Below, piece by piece: positions 1 through 7,705 of a stretch of 64,000 bases of DNA. Position 1 is the first letter of the stretch, and the number at the start of each line of letters is the position of its first letter. Position numbers and translations under genes: made by a program. Location: assembly GCA_963840445.1 (NCBI GenBank), contig CAWIZC010000026.1, forward strand, positions 91,742 to 155,741. The letters run 5' to 3'. Under the pieces are notes generated by a model, which was not told the DNA's origin, ran no database searches, and was given only the letters and a program-made list of their open reading frames with translations. The stretch is from AWTP1-13 sp963840445. Lineage in GTDB: Bacteria > Pseudomonadota > Alphaproteobacteria > Rhizobiales > Hyphomicrobiaceae.

Positions 1-341
1 TGGGCCTGGCGCTGGAGGCGTTCGGGCCGGGCGCGGTGGCCGTACGCGAGGTGCCGGCGCTGCTCGGCGACACCGATGTCGCCGGGCTGGTGCGTGACCT
101 AGCCCGGCAGGCGGTCGGCGAGGCGGAGGGCTCTCCGCTCAAGGAGCGCCTGGAGGCGGTGTGCTCAAGCATGGCCTGCCACGGCAGCGTGCGCGCCGGG
201 CGCAGGCTGACCGCGCCCGAGATGAATGCACTGCTGCGTGAGATGGAGGCGACGCCGCACTCCGGTCAGTGTAACCACGGCCGGCCGACCTATGTGGAAT
301 TGAAACTGTCCGACATCGAGCGGCTGTTCGGGCGGCGTTGA
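1..341 (+). CDS. mutL: DNA mismatch repair protein MutL, C-terminal end
   Basis: Only the last ~113 residues are in the window; the reading frame is open to the left edge (codons begin at base 3). MutL couples MutS mismatch recognition to strand removal. The fragment is the C-terminal dimerisation domain: 'SMACHGSVRAGR' matches the conserved ACH-x-x-I/V-R-A-G motif, and 'CNHGRPTYVEL' near the end is the C-x-HGRPT motif that helps bind metal in endonuclease-type MutL proteins. The N-terminal GHKL ATPase lies outside the window. The gene ends at TGA 339-341 and the acyl-CoA dehydrogenase follows after ~130 bp on the same strand. Family assignment is firm; full length cannot be judged. Confidence 0.93.
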   Translation, partial: GLALEAFGPGAVAVREVPALLGDTDVAGLVRDLARQAVGEAEGSPLKERLEAVCSSMACHGSVRAGRRLTAPEMNALLREMEATPHSGQCNHGRPTYVELKLSDIERLFGRR

Positions 342-473
342 GCGGGCTCGGGGCCTGCCGTCCAATGCTTCCCTCACAGATGACGGCCGCAAAGATGCAT
401 TGCGCAAAGCGCTAGGCGCGATATTGTGCACTGCAGCACGGGCGATGCCGCGCGGCAATATGGGGTTGGGTGT

Positions 474-2150
474 ATGACGATCGCGAGCTCCAAGCAGGGA
501 GCGCGTGGCGCTTCCGAGGCGAGCCTGTTCGCAAGCTGTGCGGAGGCGGTTACCGCTGCGGAACGGCTTCTCCACCTCGCCAAGGCCGGCGTGCGCAGCA
601 CGGTCGAGGTAGCCAGCGGCGGACTCGACGCCGCGCAGGCTGCCACACATGGGCTGGCCTGGCTTGCCACCTACGTCGAGGCGCTGCGGCAGATGCTGGG
701 CTGGGCCAAGCGGCTGGAAGCCGAGCAGCGTCTGGGCGAGTTCGAGCGCCAGCTGCTGACCGCCGCGTTCGGCGAATACCTGGCCCAGATCGCCGGCGGC
801 ATCCCGATGAGCCAGGGAGAAACGGTTCGCCTTGGTGCGCTGGGCGTTGCCCGCTCCGACACCCGCCGCTTCGAGGAGGAGGTTGGCGACCTGATCGACG
901 CCGGCACGGACGATGCGCTCAAGGCCAGGCTGGCAGGGCTGATCGCTGCGCAGCCTGCGGTGACCACCTTCGGCGATACGGGCCTGGATGAGACGCTCTC
1001 CGAGATGCGCGCGCAGATGCGCCGCTTCGCCGAAGCCGAGGTGCTGCCGCACGCGCACCAGTGGCATCTGGCCAACCAGTATGTGCCGGCCGAGGTCGTG
1101 GCCAAGCTCGGTGAGCTTGGCGTGTTCGGCCTGACCATCCCCGAGGAATTCGGCGGTCTGGGGCTCGGCAAAGAGTCTATGTGCGTCGTGTCGGAAGAGC
1201 TCTCGCGCGGCTACATCGGCGTCGGCTCGCTCGGGACGCGCTCGGAGATCGCCGCCGAACTGATCCTCGGTGCCGGCACCGACGCGCAGAAGCAAAAGTA
1301 TCTGCCCAAGATCGCTTCGGGCGAGCTGCTGCCGACGGCGGTGTTCACGGAGCCCAACACCGGCTCGGACCTCGGCTCGCTGAAGACGCGCGCCGTCAAG
1401 GAGGGCGATGTCTACAAGATCACCGGCCAGAAGACCTGGATCACCCACCCGGTGCGCGCCGATGTGATGACGTTGCTGGTACGCACCGATCCCAAGCAGC
1501 CGGGCTACAAAGGTCTGTCCATGCTGCTGGCTGAAAAGCCGCGCGGCAGCGACGCCGAGCCGTTCCCGGCCAAGGGCATGTCGGGCGGCGAGATCGAGGT
1601 GCTGGGCTATCGCGGCATGAAGGAATACGACATCTCCTTCGACGGTTTTGAGGTGCCCACTTCGCAGCTGCTGGGTGGCGTCGAGGGCCAGGGTTTCAAG
1701 CAGCTCATGACCACCTTCGAGGCGGCCCGCATCCAGACGGCGGCGCGTGCCATCGGCATGGCGCAATCGGCCATGGATCTGGCGCTGAAATACGCGCTGG
1801 AGCGCAACCAGTTCGGCAAGCCGATCTACTCCTTCCCGCGCGTCGCCAACAAGATCGTGATGATGGCGGTGGAGACCATGATCGCGCGCCAGCTTACCTA
1901 CTTTGCCGCGCGCGAGAAGGACCAGGGCCGCCGCTGCGACCTGGAGGCCGGCATGGCCAAGCTGCTGGGCGCCCGCATCGCCTGGGCCAATGCGGACAAC
2001 GCCCTGCAGGTGCATGGCGGCAACGGCTTCGCCTTGGAGTATCCGGTGAGCCGCGTGCTGTGCGACGCGCGCATCCTCAACATTTTCGAGGGCGCTGCCG
2101 AGATCCAGGCGCAGGTGATCGCCCGCCGCCTGCTGGAAGGTGCGAATTGA
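474..2150 (+). CDS. mcd: (2S)-methylsuccinyl-CoA dehydrogenase
   Basis: A 558-residue flavoprotein of the acyl-CoA dehydrogenase family. It is about 150 residues longer than ordinary family members at the N-terminus, which is the hallmark of methylsuccinyl-CoA dehydrogenase. That enzyme oxidises (2S)-methylsuccinyl-CoA to mesaconyl-CoA in the ethylmalonyl-CoA pathway, used by many alphaproteobacteria for acetyl-CoA assimilation. Visible motifs are 'FTEPNTGSDLGS' (FAD/substrate region), 'GQKTWITHPVRADVMTLLVRT', 'GGEIEVLGYRGMKEYDISFDGF' and the C-terminal 'EGAAEIQ' with the catalytic-type Glu. I chose ATG 474 (preceded by GGGTTGGG) over GTG 426 because the extra 16 residues are not family-like. 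Other pathway enzymes (ccr, ecm) are not in the window. A short-chain or isovaleryl enzyme is the alternative, but the N-terminal extension argues against it. Confidence 0.85.
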   Translation: MTIASSKQGARGASEASLFASCAEAVTAAERLLHLAKAGVRSTVEVASGGLDAAQAATHGLAWLATYVEALRQMLGWAKRLEAEQRLGEFERQLLTAAFGEYLAQIAGGIPMSQGETVRLGALGVARSDTRRFEEEVGDLIDAGTDDALKARLAGLIAAQPAVTTFGDTGLDETLSEMRAQMRRFAEAEVLPHAHQWHLANQYVPAEVVAKLGELGVFGLTIPEEFGGLGLGKESMCVVSEELSRGYIGVGSLGTRSEIAAELILGAGTDAQKQKYLPKIASGELLPTAVFTEPNTGSDLGSLKTRAVKEGDVYKITGQKTWITHPVRADVMTLLVRTDPKQPGYKGLSMLLAEKPRGSDAEPFPAKGMSGGEIEVLGYRGMKEYDISFDGFEVPTSQLLGGVEGQGFKQLMTTFEAARIQTAARAIGMAQSAMDLALKYALERNQFGKPIYSFPRVANKIVMMAVETMIARQLTYFAAREKDQGRRCDLEAGMAKLLGARIAWANADNALQVHGGNGFALEYPVSRVLCDARILNIFEGAAEIQAQVIARRLLEGAN

Positions 2151-2505
2151 TGAGGCGGACTGGTTGTTGTCGCCTCCCTCTTGAGGGGGGAGGAAGATGC
2201 GTCCAGCGATTTAGGCTGGCCAGTACTGACACTGCTGCATGCTCGGCGGCCAGCCTAAGTCGCTGGACGCATCAGGTGGGGGTGGTGGCCGGCGGCACCT
2301 CTTCACCCCCACCAGCAACGCCATCGGACTTAGCTCGCGGGTTGTGCCAGCCGCTCGCACGGAGATGCGCCAGCTAAGCCCGTGGCGTTGCGTCCTCCCC
2401 CTCCAGGGGGAGGCAAGTAAGACGGACGTTGCGCGATCGCCTTGCTTGTGCCGGCCTCGTGCGGCAATCTCCGGCCCGGGACCGAAACGCGAGGAGCATG
2501 CAGCC
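2151..2505. other. Intergenic region rich in inverted repeats
   Basis: No gene is supported here. The stretch holds a small C/G hairpin (CCTCCC...GGGAGG, ~2173-2193), a 26-bp inverted repeat (listed separately) and a second hairpin of the same kind (CCTCCCCC-TCCA-GGGGGAGG, ~2394-2413). A sequence closely resembling the last one recurs in the island at ~35503-35522. GAGGAG (2490-2495) is the ribosome-binding site of the next gene. Confidence 0.6.
2196..2273. repeat. 26-bp inverted repeat with 26-bp loop
   Basis: Arms 2196-2221 and 2248-2273 are complementary over 26 bp with one mismatch. The loop contains no obvious motif and there is no T-run after the right arm, so this is not a simple terminator. 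It could be a REP-like mobile palindrome or a protein-binding site. Confidence 0.7.
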
Positions 2506-3699
2506 ATGCCCGACTCAGGACAGCTCACCCAGACCGCCGCCATTCCCTTCGATGCCGATCTGCTCGACCGGCTGATGGAGAAGGCTGGCATCGATGTGCT
2601 GGTCGCCAGTTCCAAGCACAACGTGCAGTACCTGCTGGGCGGGCACCGCTCGCTGTTCTTCGACTACATGGATGCCACCGGCTTGAGCCGCTACCTGCCG
2701 ATCGTCATTTACCCGAAGGGCGGCCGCGACAAGGCGGCCTACATCGGCCACCGGCTGGAGAAATTCCAGACCGAGGTGGCGCCGTTCTGGACCAGCTCGA
2801 CCGAGACGACCACCAACGGCTCGCTCGATGCCATCGAGAAGGCGGTTGCGTACATGCGCCGCGCCGGCATCTCAACGCGCAACATCGGTGTGGAGATGCC
2901 GTTCCTGCCGGCCGATGCCGCCAACTCGCTGCGCGGCGCCTTTCCCGAGGCCGACGTCAAGGACGCGGTGGTAACGCTGGAGCGGCTGCGCGCACGCAAG
3001 CGCCCCGACGAGCTGGCCATGCTGCGCGAGGCTTCCGAGCGCGTCGTCCAGTCCATGCTGGCGGTCATGACAAAGCATGCGCCGGGTGCCACCAAGCGCG
3101 AGCTGACCGAGGCGTTGCGGCGCGAGGAAGTCAGCCGGGGGATGAACTTCGAATACTGCCTGATCACGGCAGGCACCAGCCTCAACCGCGCGCCGTCCGA
3201 CGTGCGTTGGGGCAAGGGCGACATTCTCTCGCTCGACTCTGGCGGCAACTATCACGGCTACATTGGCGACCTGTGCCGGATGGCCATCCACGGCGAGCCC
3301 GATGCGGAGCTGGTCGAGATCCTGGACGAGATCGAGACCATCCAGCGCGCGGCCTTCAAACCGATCAAGGCCGGCCTGATCGGCGGCGAGATTTACGCGG
3401 CGGCTGAGCCGCTGCTGAAAAAATCCAAGCACAAGGAATACACGCAGTTTCTTGCGCACGGCATGGGTCTCGTCAGCCATGAGGCGCCGCGCCTCACGGC
3501 CAGGGGACCGGTGCCTTACGACGCCTTCGACGGCGATCGACCGCTGGAGGCCGGCATGATGGTGTCGGTGGAGACCACCGTGCTGCATCCGCGCCGCGGC
3601 TTCATCAAGCTCGAGGACACGATAGCGGTGACGCAGAACGGCTTCGAGATCTACGGTGAGGGCGGGCGCGGCTGGAACCGCGGCGGCACGGCCGCCTAG
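2506..3699 (+). CDS. M24 family metallopeptidase (Xaa-Pro aminopeptidase-like)
   Basis: A 397-residue cytoplasmic protein with an N-terminal creatinase/prolidase-type domain (roughly 1-150) and a C-terminal pita-bread catalytic domain. All five M24 metal ligands can be placed: Asp in 'LSLDSGGNY', Asp in 'GYIGDLCRM', His in 'LAHGMGLVSH', Glu in 'SVETTV' and Glu in 'IKLEDTIAV'. Members cleave dipeptides or Xaa-Pro bonds or hydrolyse related amides, so the substrate cannot be read from the sequence. Start ATG 2506 has GAGGAG 10 nt upstream; the open frame extends ~90 residues further 5' but that part is low-complexity and runs through the repeat region. A terminator-like hairpin follows at 3726-3756. 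Confidence 0.85.
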   Translation: MPDSGQLTQTAAIPFDADLLDRLMEKAGIDVLVASSKHNVQYLLGGHRSLFFDYMDATGLSRYLPIVIYPKGGRDKAAYIGHRLEKFQTEVAPFWTSSTETTTNGSLDAIEKAVAYMRRAGISTRNIGVEMPFLPADAANSLRGAFPEADVKDAVVTLERLRARKRPDELAMLREASERVVQSMLAVMTKHAPGATKRELTEALRREEVSRGMNFEYCLITAGTSLNRAPSDVRWGKGDILSLDSGGNYHGYIGDLCRMAIHGEPDAELVEILDEIETIQRAAFKPIKAGLIGGEIYAAAEPLLKKSKHKEYTQFLAHGMGLVSHEAPRLTARGPVPYDAFDGDRPLEAGMMVSVETTVLHPRRGFIKLEDTIAVTQNGFEIYGEGGRGWNRGGTAA

Positions 3700-3725
3700 C
3701 GGCTGCGCACGTACCGAATAGGCGC

Positions 3726-3767
3726 ACGACGGAGCATCTGAGCGCTGCTCCGTCGTGATGGATTTTT
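3726..3767 (+). terminator. Rho-independent terminator after the M24 peptidase gene
   Basis: A perfect 10-bp inverted repeat (3726-3735 with 3747-3756, ACGACGGAGC) is followed by a run of five T at 3763-3767. It lies between two convergent genes and ends at the stop codon of the P-II gene, so it may serve both strands. Confidence 0.7.
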
Positions 3768-4104
3768 ACAGCGCCGCATCGTCCATCTCGCCGGTGCGGA
3801 TGCGCACGGCGCGATCGATGCTCGACACGAAGATCTTGCCGTCGCCAATCTGACCGGTGTTGGCCACGCGGCGGATCGCCTCGACGGCGCGATCCGTCAG
3901 GGTCGACGCAACGACGGCTTCAACCTTCACCTTCGGCACGAAGCTGACGATATACTCGGCGCCGCGATAGATTTCGGTATGGCCCTTCTGACGGCCGAAG
4001 CCTTTCACCTCGGTGACCGTCATGCCCTGCACGCCGAGCTCGCTGAGCGCGGCGCGTACGTCCTCAAGCTTGAACGGCTTGATGATCGCTACGATGAGTT
4101 TCAC
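3766..4104 (-). CDS. glnK: P-II family nitrogen regulatory protein
   Basis: P-II proteins are trimeric sensors of 2-oxoglutarate, ATP/ADP and, through uridylylation, glutamine; they control glutamine synthetase adenylylation, NtrB/NtrC and ammonium transport. Starting at GTG 4104 (GGGGAGG six bases upstream) the product is exactly 112 residues, the standard family length. The T-loop reads 'GHTEIYRGAEYIVSFVPK' with the uridylylation tyrosine at position 51, and the B-loop 'TGQIGDGKIFV' and C-terminal 'RIRTGEMDDAAL' are canonical. An upstream ATG would add 12 poor residues. Neither amtB nor glnA is next to it, so glnB versus glnK cannot be decided from context; I use glnK loosely. Confidence 0.9.
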   Translation of the reverse strand: MKLIVAIIKPFKLEDVRAALSELGVQGMTVTEVKGFGRQKGHTEIYRGAEYIVSFVPKVKVEAVVASTLTDRAVEAIRRVANTGQIGDGKIFVSSIDRAVRIRTGEMDDAAL

Positions 4105-4407
4105 GATTGACCTCCCCTTCGGCACGCATCTCGTTGGCAATTAACCAGTCCAACGCGGACGGACCATTGCACAACCGCGCGCGCATTGTCTGGTGGATTC
4201 GTCCACCGCGCCGCGGAAAATCCATGCGCTGCACTCGCATCTCAAATGAATGTAGAGGGGGCGCTGCGAGACTGCCGAGCCTTTGATCGAAAATTGCGTT
4301 TGCTCAATTCTTGGGCGCGTAAAATTTGAGCCAATTGTGGGCCATTTGATTAGTTCTTGTACAAGAGAGCACCCCTAACGTGCGCGGCTTCAGACAGGGA
4401 GGGCTCT

Positions 4408-4968
4408 GTGCGCGTCACGTATCGCTACATCCGGCCGTGCGTCGTGCTGTATGCGCGGGGCATCGGCGCCTACACGATATCGGTTGCCGCAGCATGGCGG
4501 ACCATGCACGGCTGGCTGGAATTGCACAACGTGCGTCACCTGTTCCGGCGCGGGCTTGGCGTGTTCCACGACGACCCGACCGTAACCTCGCCCGATGCGT
4601 TGCGTTATGACGCGTGCATTGTGCCGGTGCAGTCGATTCCCGATGCCGACCCAAAGGCCGGCATCAGCCGCCAGACGCTGGCCGGCGGCGCCTATGCGGT
4701 GCATGCCCACGTCGGTCCATACGAGGGCACCGGCGAAGCATTCTCGAAGATGCGCCGTGTGGCCGTCCCCAAGCGCGGTCTGTCGATCGACTTCGGCCGC
4801 CCGTTCGTGGCGATGTACTTGAACGATCCGCAGCTGACGCGGGAGGTGCATCGGCGCACCGAGCTGTGCATTCCGGTGGTGCCGATGCGCATGCCGGCAA
4901 CGAGCAACGATGACAGCGAGCAGGCGGTCATCATCGCGGAGCTCGCCAGCCGGCGTCACCGGGCATAA
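4408..4968 (+). CDS. GyrI-like / AraC effector-binding domain protein
   Basis: A 186-residue stand-alone protein matching the GyrI-like (SOUL/GyrI effector-binding) fold: an N-terminal 'GAYTISVAAAWRTMHGWLE' stretch, central 'RYDACIVPV' strand, 'LAGGAYAVHAHVGPYEG' and C-terminal 'RTELCIPVVP'. The '(G)YAV..H.GPYE' block is the family signature. Such proteins bind small hydrophobic ligands or protect gyrase from toxins. GTG 4408 was chosen because AGGGAGGG lies directly upstream; a start at 4357 has no such site. There is no DNA-binding helix-turn-helix, so it is not a complete AraC-type regulator. It is transcribed away from the P-II gene across a 300-bp divergent region. Confidence 0.75.
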   Translation: MRVTYRYIRPCVVLYARGIGAYTISVAAAWRTMHGWLELHNVRHLFRRGLGVFHDDPTVTSPDALRYDACIVPVQSIPDADPKAGISRQTLAGGAYAVHAHVGPYEGTGEAFSKMRRVAVPKRGLSIDFGRPFVAMYLNDPQLTREVHRRTELCIPVVPMRMPATSNDDSEQAVIIAELASRRHRA

Positions 4969-5350
4969 GGCCACCCGCTCCGCGCTGGTAGGTTCTCACG
5001 CTTCCCCGTGCATTGTTTGCAGCGGCCGGGAAGCCGCTGTTCTCGGCGCCTGTAGGGCGGCACGTGCGCCCGCGATCATCGCCGATTGCTCCGAGTTGCA
5101 TCTCATTATTCGGTACAATGATAGACGGTGGCGGTTATTCTCCTCAGAATTAGCATTTTCCACCAGTTTTGAACTGGTATGCCGGACGTCCGTCCGCGTC
5201 CCTTTCCCCGCCGGAACCAAGATACAGAGCCCGCCCGTGGCCGGCCGGTGATTTTGCAAATCAAGTCTAGATTTTTGTTGCAAGAATTTATCAACCGAAG
5301 CAATTGATATTGAACAAATACCGAATTACCCCGCACCCCGAGAGGAACAA
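4969..5350. other. Intergenic region upstream of the H-NS gene
   Basis: About 380 bp without a supportable gene; the open frames have no family-like sequence. The right half (5100-5330) is markedly AT-richer than the flanks, fitting an upstream regulatory region for the H-NS-type gene, which often autoregulates through AT-rich DNA. GAGAGGAA at 5340-5347 is the ribosome-binding site. Confidence 0.5.
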
Positions 5351-5671
5351 ATGGCGAAACTGAATGGTATCGACAAAATGAGCTACGCGGAGCTGGCCCA
5401 GCTGCGCACGCAGATCGACCGCCTGATGGTCGAAAAGCAGAATGCGGAACGCGTGGCGCTGCGCCAGAAGCTGGCCGACATGGCCAAGGAGCACGGGCTG
5501 TCTCTCGAAGAGGTGCTGGGCAAGGGCCGCAAGGGCAAGGGCAGCGTGGCTCCCAAGTACCGAGATCCCAAGAACCCTGACAATACCTGGACCGGTCGCG
5601 GCAGAATGCCGCGTTGGATGGTCGCGGCGACCAAGGGCGGCAAGTCGAACAAGGACGACTTCCTGATCTGA
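5351..5671 (+). CDS. H-NS family nucleoid-associated protein (HvrA-like)
   Basis: A 106-residue DNA-binding protein. Residues ~8-50 are a charged helix for oligomerisation ('YAELAQLRTQIDRLMVEKQ'). The C-terminal ~35 residues contain the H-NS DNA-binding motif 'KYRDPKNPDNTWTGRGRMP' with TWTGRGR, the AT-hook-like loop that inserts in the minor groove. Size and motif match alphaproteobacterial HvrA / H-NS histone proteins, which silence AT-rich foreign DNA and regulate photosynthesis or symbiosis genes in some species. It stands alone, with AT-rich DNA upstream and a strong terminator immediately downstream. Confidence 0.9.
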   Translation: MAKLNGIDKMSYAELAQLRTQIDRLMVEKQNAERVALRQKLADMAKEHGLSLEEVLGKGRKGKGSVAPKYRDPKNPDNTWTGRGRMPRWMVAATKGGKSNKDDFLI

Positions 5672-5708
5672 TGGTCTTCCATCAGCGACGCCGCAGCAGA
5701 TTTTGCGC

Positions 5709-5740
5709 AAAAGGGGCAGGGTTTTCCTGCCCCTTTTGAT
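5709..5740 (+). terminator. Rho-independent terminator of the H-NS gene
   Basis: A perfect 12-bp stem (AAAAGGGGCAGG, 5709-5720, with its complement at 5726-5737) closes a five-base loop and ends in TTTTGATTT, 38 bp after the stop codon. Confidence 0.85.
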
Positions 5741-5855
5741 TTGCGGTGCGGCCTTCCTCTGAATATCGCCGAGGGCCTGATTGCTGTCCGCTAAAGCGGA
5801 GCGGTCTCCAAAACAGCGATGGGCCGAAATTGCGGTCTGATTTTCGGCCCTTCGG

Positions 5856-6962
5856 TCAGCGCCAAACCTCGCGCGCAATGTCGACGATCATCTTGAGCTT
5901 GGCCCATTGCTCCTCCTCGGCCAGGACATTGCCTTCTTCCGTGCTGGCAAAGCCGCATTGTGGGGAAAGGCACAGCTGATCGAGCGCCACGTACTGCGTT
6001 GCTTCCTCCAGCCTGCGCTTGATGTCGTCCTTTTTTTCCAATGTGCCGCTTTTCGACGTGACAAGGCCGACCACCACTCGTTTCCTGCCCTTGGGCAGGA
6101 AGCGCAGCGGCTCCAGGCCGCCGGCGCGCTCGGTGTCGTATTCCAGGAAATAGCCGTCGTAGTCGATGCCGGCCAGCAGCAGGTCGGCGACCGGCTCATA
6201 TCCGCCCTCCGAAATCCAGGTGGAGCGGAAATTGCCGCGGCACACATGTGTGGTGATCACCATGTCGGCCGGCTTGGACTTGAGCGCCGTGTTGATGACG
6301 CGGGCGTAGGTTCCGGGCAGCTTGTCGACGTCCTCGCCACGTTTCTTCGCCTCCGCCAGCTGCTCCTTCGAGCACAGATAGGCCCAGGCCGTATCGTCGA
6401 GTTGCAGGTAGCGGCAGCCGGCGTCATAGAACGCCTTGATGGCCTTGCCGTACACCTTGGCGAGGTCGTCGAAATAGGCCTCCATGTCCGGGTAGGCCTG
6501 GGTGCTGACGGCGGCGCGGCCGCTGCGGAAATGCATCACCGACGGCGACGGGATGGTCATCTTGGGCGTGACCTTGGTGGCGGCTTTGAGGAACTTGAAG
6601 TGCTCGAGCATCGGATGGTCGGTCGGGAAATCGAGCTTGCCCGTGACCTTCAGGCTTTCGGCCTTGGTCTCCACGCCATGGAACTTGATGCCGTGATCCG
6701 CCGCCACGCGCTCGCAGCCCTTCAGGTTCCAAAAGAAATCGAAGTGCCACCAGGCGCGGCGAAACTCGCCGTCAGTGGCAAGCTTGAGGCCGACGGCTTC
6801 CTGCCTGGCGACGATCTTATTGATTTCCGCATCCTCGACGGCTTTGAGCTGAGCGGCCGTGATCTCGCCTTTGGCATGCTTGACGCGTGCATCCTTGAGC
6901 GGCGCGGTGCGCAACAGGCTGCCGACCATGTCGGCGCGGAACGGGGCGGTCTGATCTGGCAT
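5856..6962 (-). CDS. MetE-like cobalamin-independent methionine synthase family protein
   Basis: A 368-residue protein matching only the C-terminal catalytic half of MetE (COG0620); the N-terminal half of full-length MetE (~750 residues) is absent, as in the short YxjG/core-MetE type. Probable zinc and homocysteine residues are His and Cys in 'ITTHVCRGNFRS', Glu in 'YFLEYDTERAG' and Cys in 'LSPQCGFAS'. The N-terminal 'FRADMVGSLLR' is typical of this subfamily. The likely reaction is methyl transfer to homocysteine, but the methyl donor is not certain for short forms. ATG 6962 follows a GAGGAG site. No riboswitch motif was recognised upstream. Confidence 0.8.
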   Translation of the reverse strand: MPDQTAPFRADMVGSLLRTAPLKDARVKHAKGEITAAQLKAVEDAEINKIVARQEAVGLKLATDGEFRRAWWHFDFFWNLKGCERVAADHGIKFHGVETKAESLKVTGKLDFPTDHPMLEHFKFLKAATKVTPKMTIPSPSVMHFRSGRAAVSTQAYPDMEAYFDDLAKVYGKAIKAFYDAGCRYLQLDDTAWAYLCSKEQLAEAKKRGEDVDKLPGTYARVINTALKSKPADMVITTHVCRGNFRSTWISEGGYEPVADLLLAGIDYDGYFLEYDTERAGGLEPLRFLPKGRKRVVVGLVTSKSGTLEKKDDIKRRLEEATQYVALDQLCLSPQCGFASTEEGNVLAEEEQWAKLKMIVDIAREVWR

Positions 6963-7024
6963 GGGCGCGTCTCCTCAGCGGGCATTTGCAAGGGATGTGT
7001 TGGGATTTGTCGGCGCCAGTCTAA

Positions 7025-7086
7025 AGCCCTTCGGGCTCTGATGGAACCGCAGCATCGTTGACTGCTTGCATCCCACTGGTGTGGGA
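7025..7086 (-). terminator. Possible termination hairpins after the thioesterase gene
   Basis: Two short perfect stems lie just past the thioesterase stop codon: TCCCAC-TGGT-GTGGGA (7071-7086) and AGCCC-TTC-GGGCT (7025-7037). On the minus strand the second is followed only by a short TTT, so termination here is tentative. Confidence 0.35.
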
Positions 7087-7101
7087 CGTTTCCCCGTGCG
7101 G

Positions 7102-7524
7102 TCAGGTGCTTTCCAGGGCGGCGCGGATCTCGGCGGGCATCGGCGCGGACCTCATTTTGTCGCCGTCCTGGGGATCGCGCACCGTCCAAAGCCGCGTCTC
7201 GAAACCTTCGAGTGCGAGCAGGCCACCCTTGGTGACCTTGTGATGCACGAAAAAGCTCGAGCGGCGGAACTCGGTGATGCCGGTCTCGATCTCAAGGTCC
7301 TCCCCGTAATGCGAAGCCATCTTGAAGACCGCGCGCGCCTCCAGCAGGGCGATGCCGGCCCCGCCATAGACCTCCAGCATTTTCTTCTTGATCATCCCCG
7401 TCGCCTTTTCGAACAGCAGAATGCTGCAGGCATCGAACCATTCGAAATAGCGCGGATAGAACACGATGCCGGCGGGGTCGCAGTCACCCCATTGCACGCG
7501 GATAAGCCTGGTGTTGGTCAGCAT
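7102..7524 (-). CDS. Acyl-CoA thioesterase, 4-hydroxybenzoyl-CoA thioesterase family
   Basis: A 140-residue hotdog-fold thioesterase. 'VQWGDCDPAGIVFYPRYFEWFD' near the N-terminus is the signature of the Pseudomonas-type 4-hydroxybenzoyl-CoA thioesterases, in which the Asp of the D-P-A-G segment is catalytic. It lies downstream of an aryl/acyl-CoA ligase gene on the same strand, so a role in handling aromatic acyl-CoA is plausible but not shown. The start is odd: ATG 7524 has no ribosome-binding site, because a palindromic repeat begins four bases upstream (7528). An in-frame GTG eight codons further in is the alternative. Confidence 0.8.
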   Translation of the reverse strand: MLTNTRLIRVQWGDCDPAGIVFYPRYFEWFDACSILLFEKATGMIKKKMLEVYGGAGIALLEARAVFKMASHYGEDLEIETGITEFRRSSFFVHHKVTKGGLLALEGFETRLWTVRDPQDGDKMRSAPMPAEIRAALEST

Positions 7525-7527
7525 GGT

Positions 7528-7605
7528 CTAGTGTCCCGATTGCGAAGTTCGCCAAACCTCGCCGCTAGCGTCCCGAGCGAACTTCGCAATCATGGGGGAC
7601 ACTAG
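7528..7605. repeat. Palindromic element 1a (CTAGTGTCCC...GGGACACTAG)
   Basis: Outer arms 7528-7537 and 7596-7605 are a perfect 10-bp inverted repeat. An inner 14-bp perfect stem (7539-7552 with 7577-7590) has its own sequence. The same outer arms occur at 19311-19386 around a different inner stem. The element ends four bases from the thioesterase start codon. Confidence 0.85.
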
Positions 7606-7618
7606 AAGTATAGATTTG

Positions 7619-7688
7619 CTAGTGTGATTCAGATCGAGAAATTCGTTTATCACCATGGCACCCGGCGAATTTCTCGATCATCACACGA
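7619..7688. repeat. Palindromic element 1b (CTAGTGTGAT...ATCACACGAG)
   Basis: A second palindrome directly beside element 1a. The outer arms match in 9 of 10 positions and the inner 13-bp stem (7633-7645 with 7666-7678) is perfect. The outer motif CTAGTGYGAT is shared with the partner element at 19402-19480, so the two loci have the same two-palindrome layout. Confidence 0.8.
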
Positions 7689-7705
7689 GTGCGTCTGCGT
7701 CCTGA

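Noticed and set aside
165..2015. 616-codon minus-strand open frame opposite mcd
   Set aside because: Its translation is Arg/Ala/Leu/His-rich without motifs; it is the antisense shadow of the GC-rich mcd gene.
4141..4350. Sigma-54 promoter upstream of the P-II gene
   Set aside because: No GG-N10-GC element close to TGGCACG-N4-TTGC was found.
5907..7061. 384-codon plus-strand frame opposite the MetE-like gene
   Set aside because: Antisense shadow; no ribosome-binding site or family-like sequence.
6963..7101. SAM or SAH riboswitch before the MetE-like gene
   Set aside because: Hairpins are present but the conserved core sequences of these riboswitches are not recognisable.
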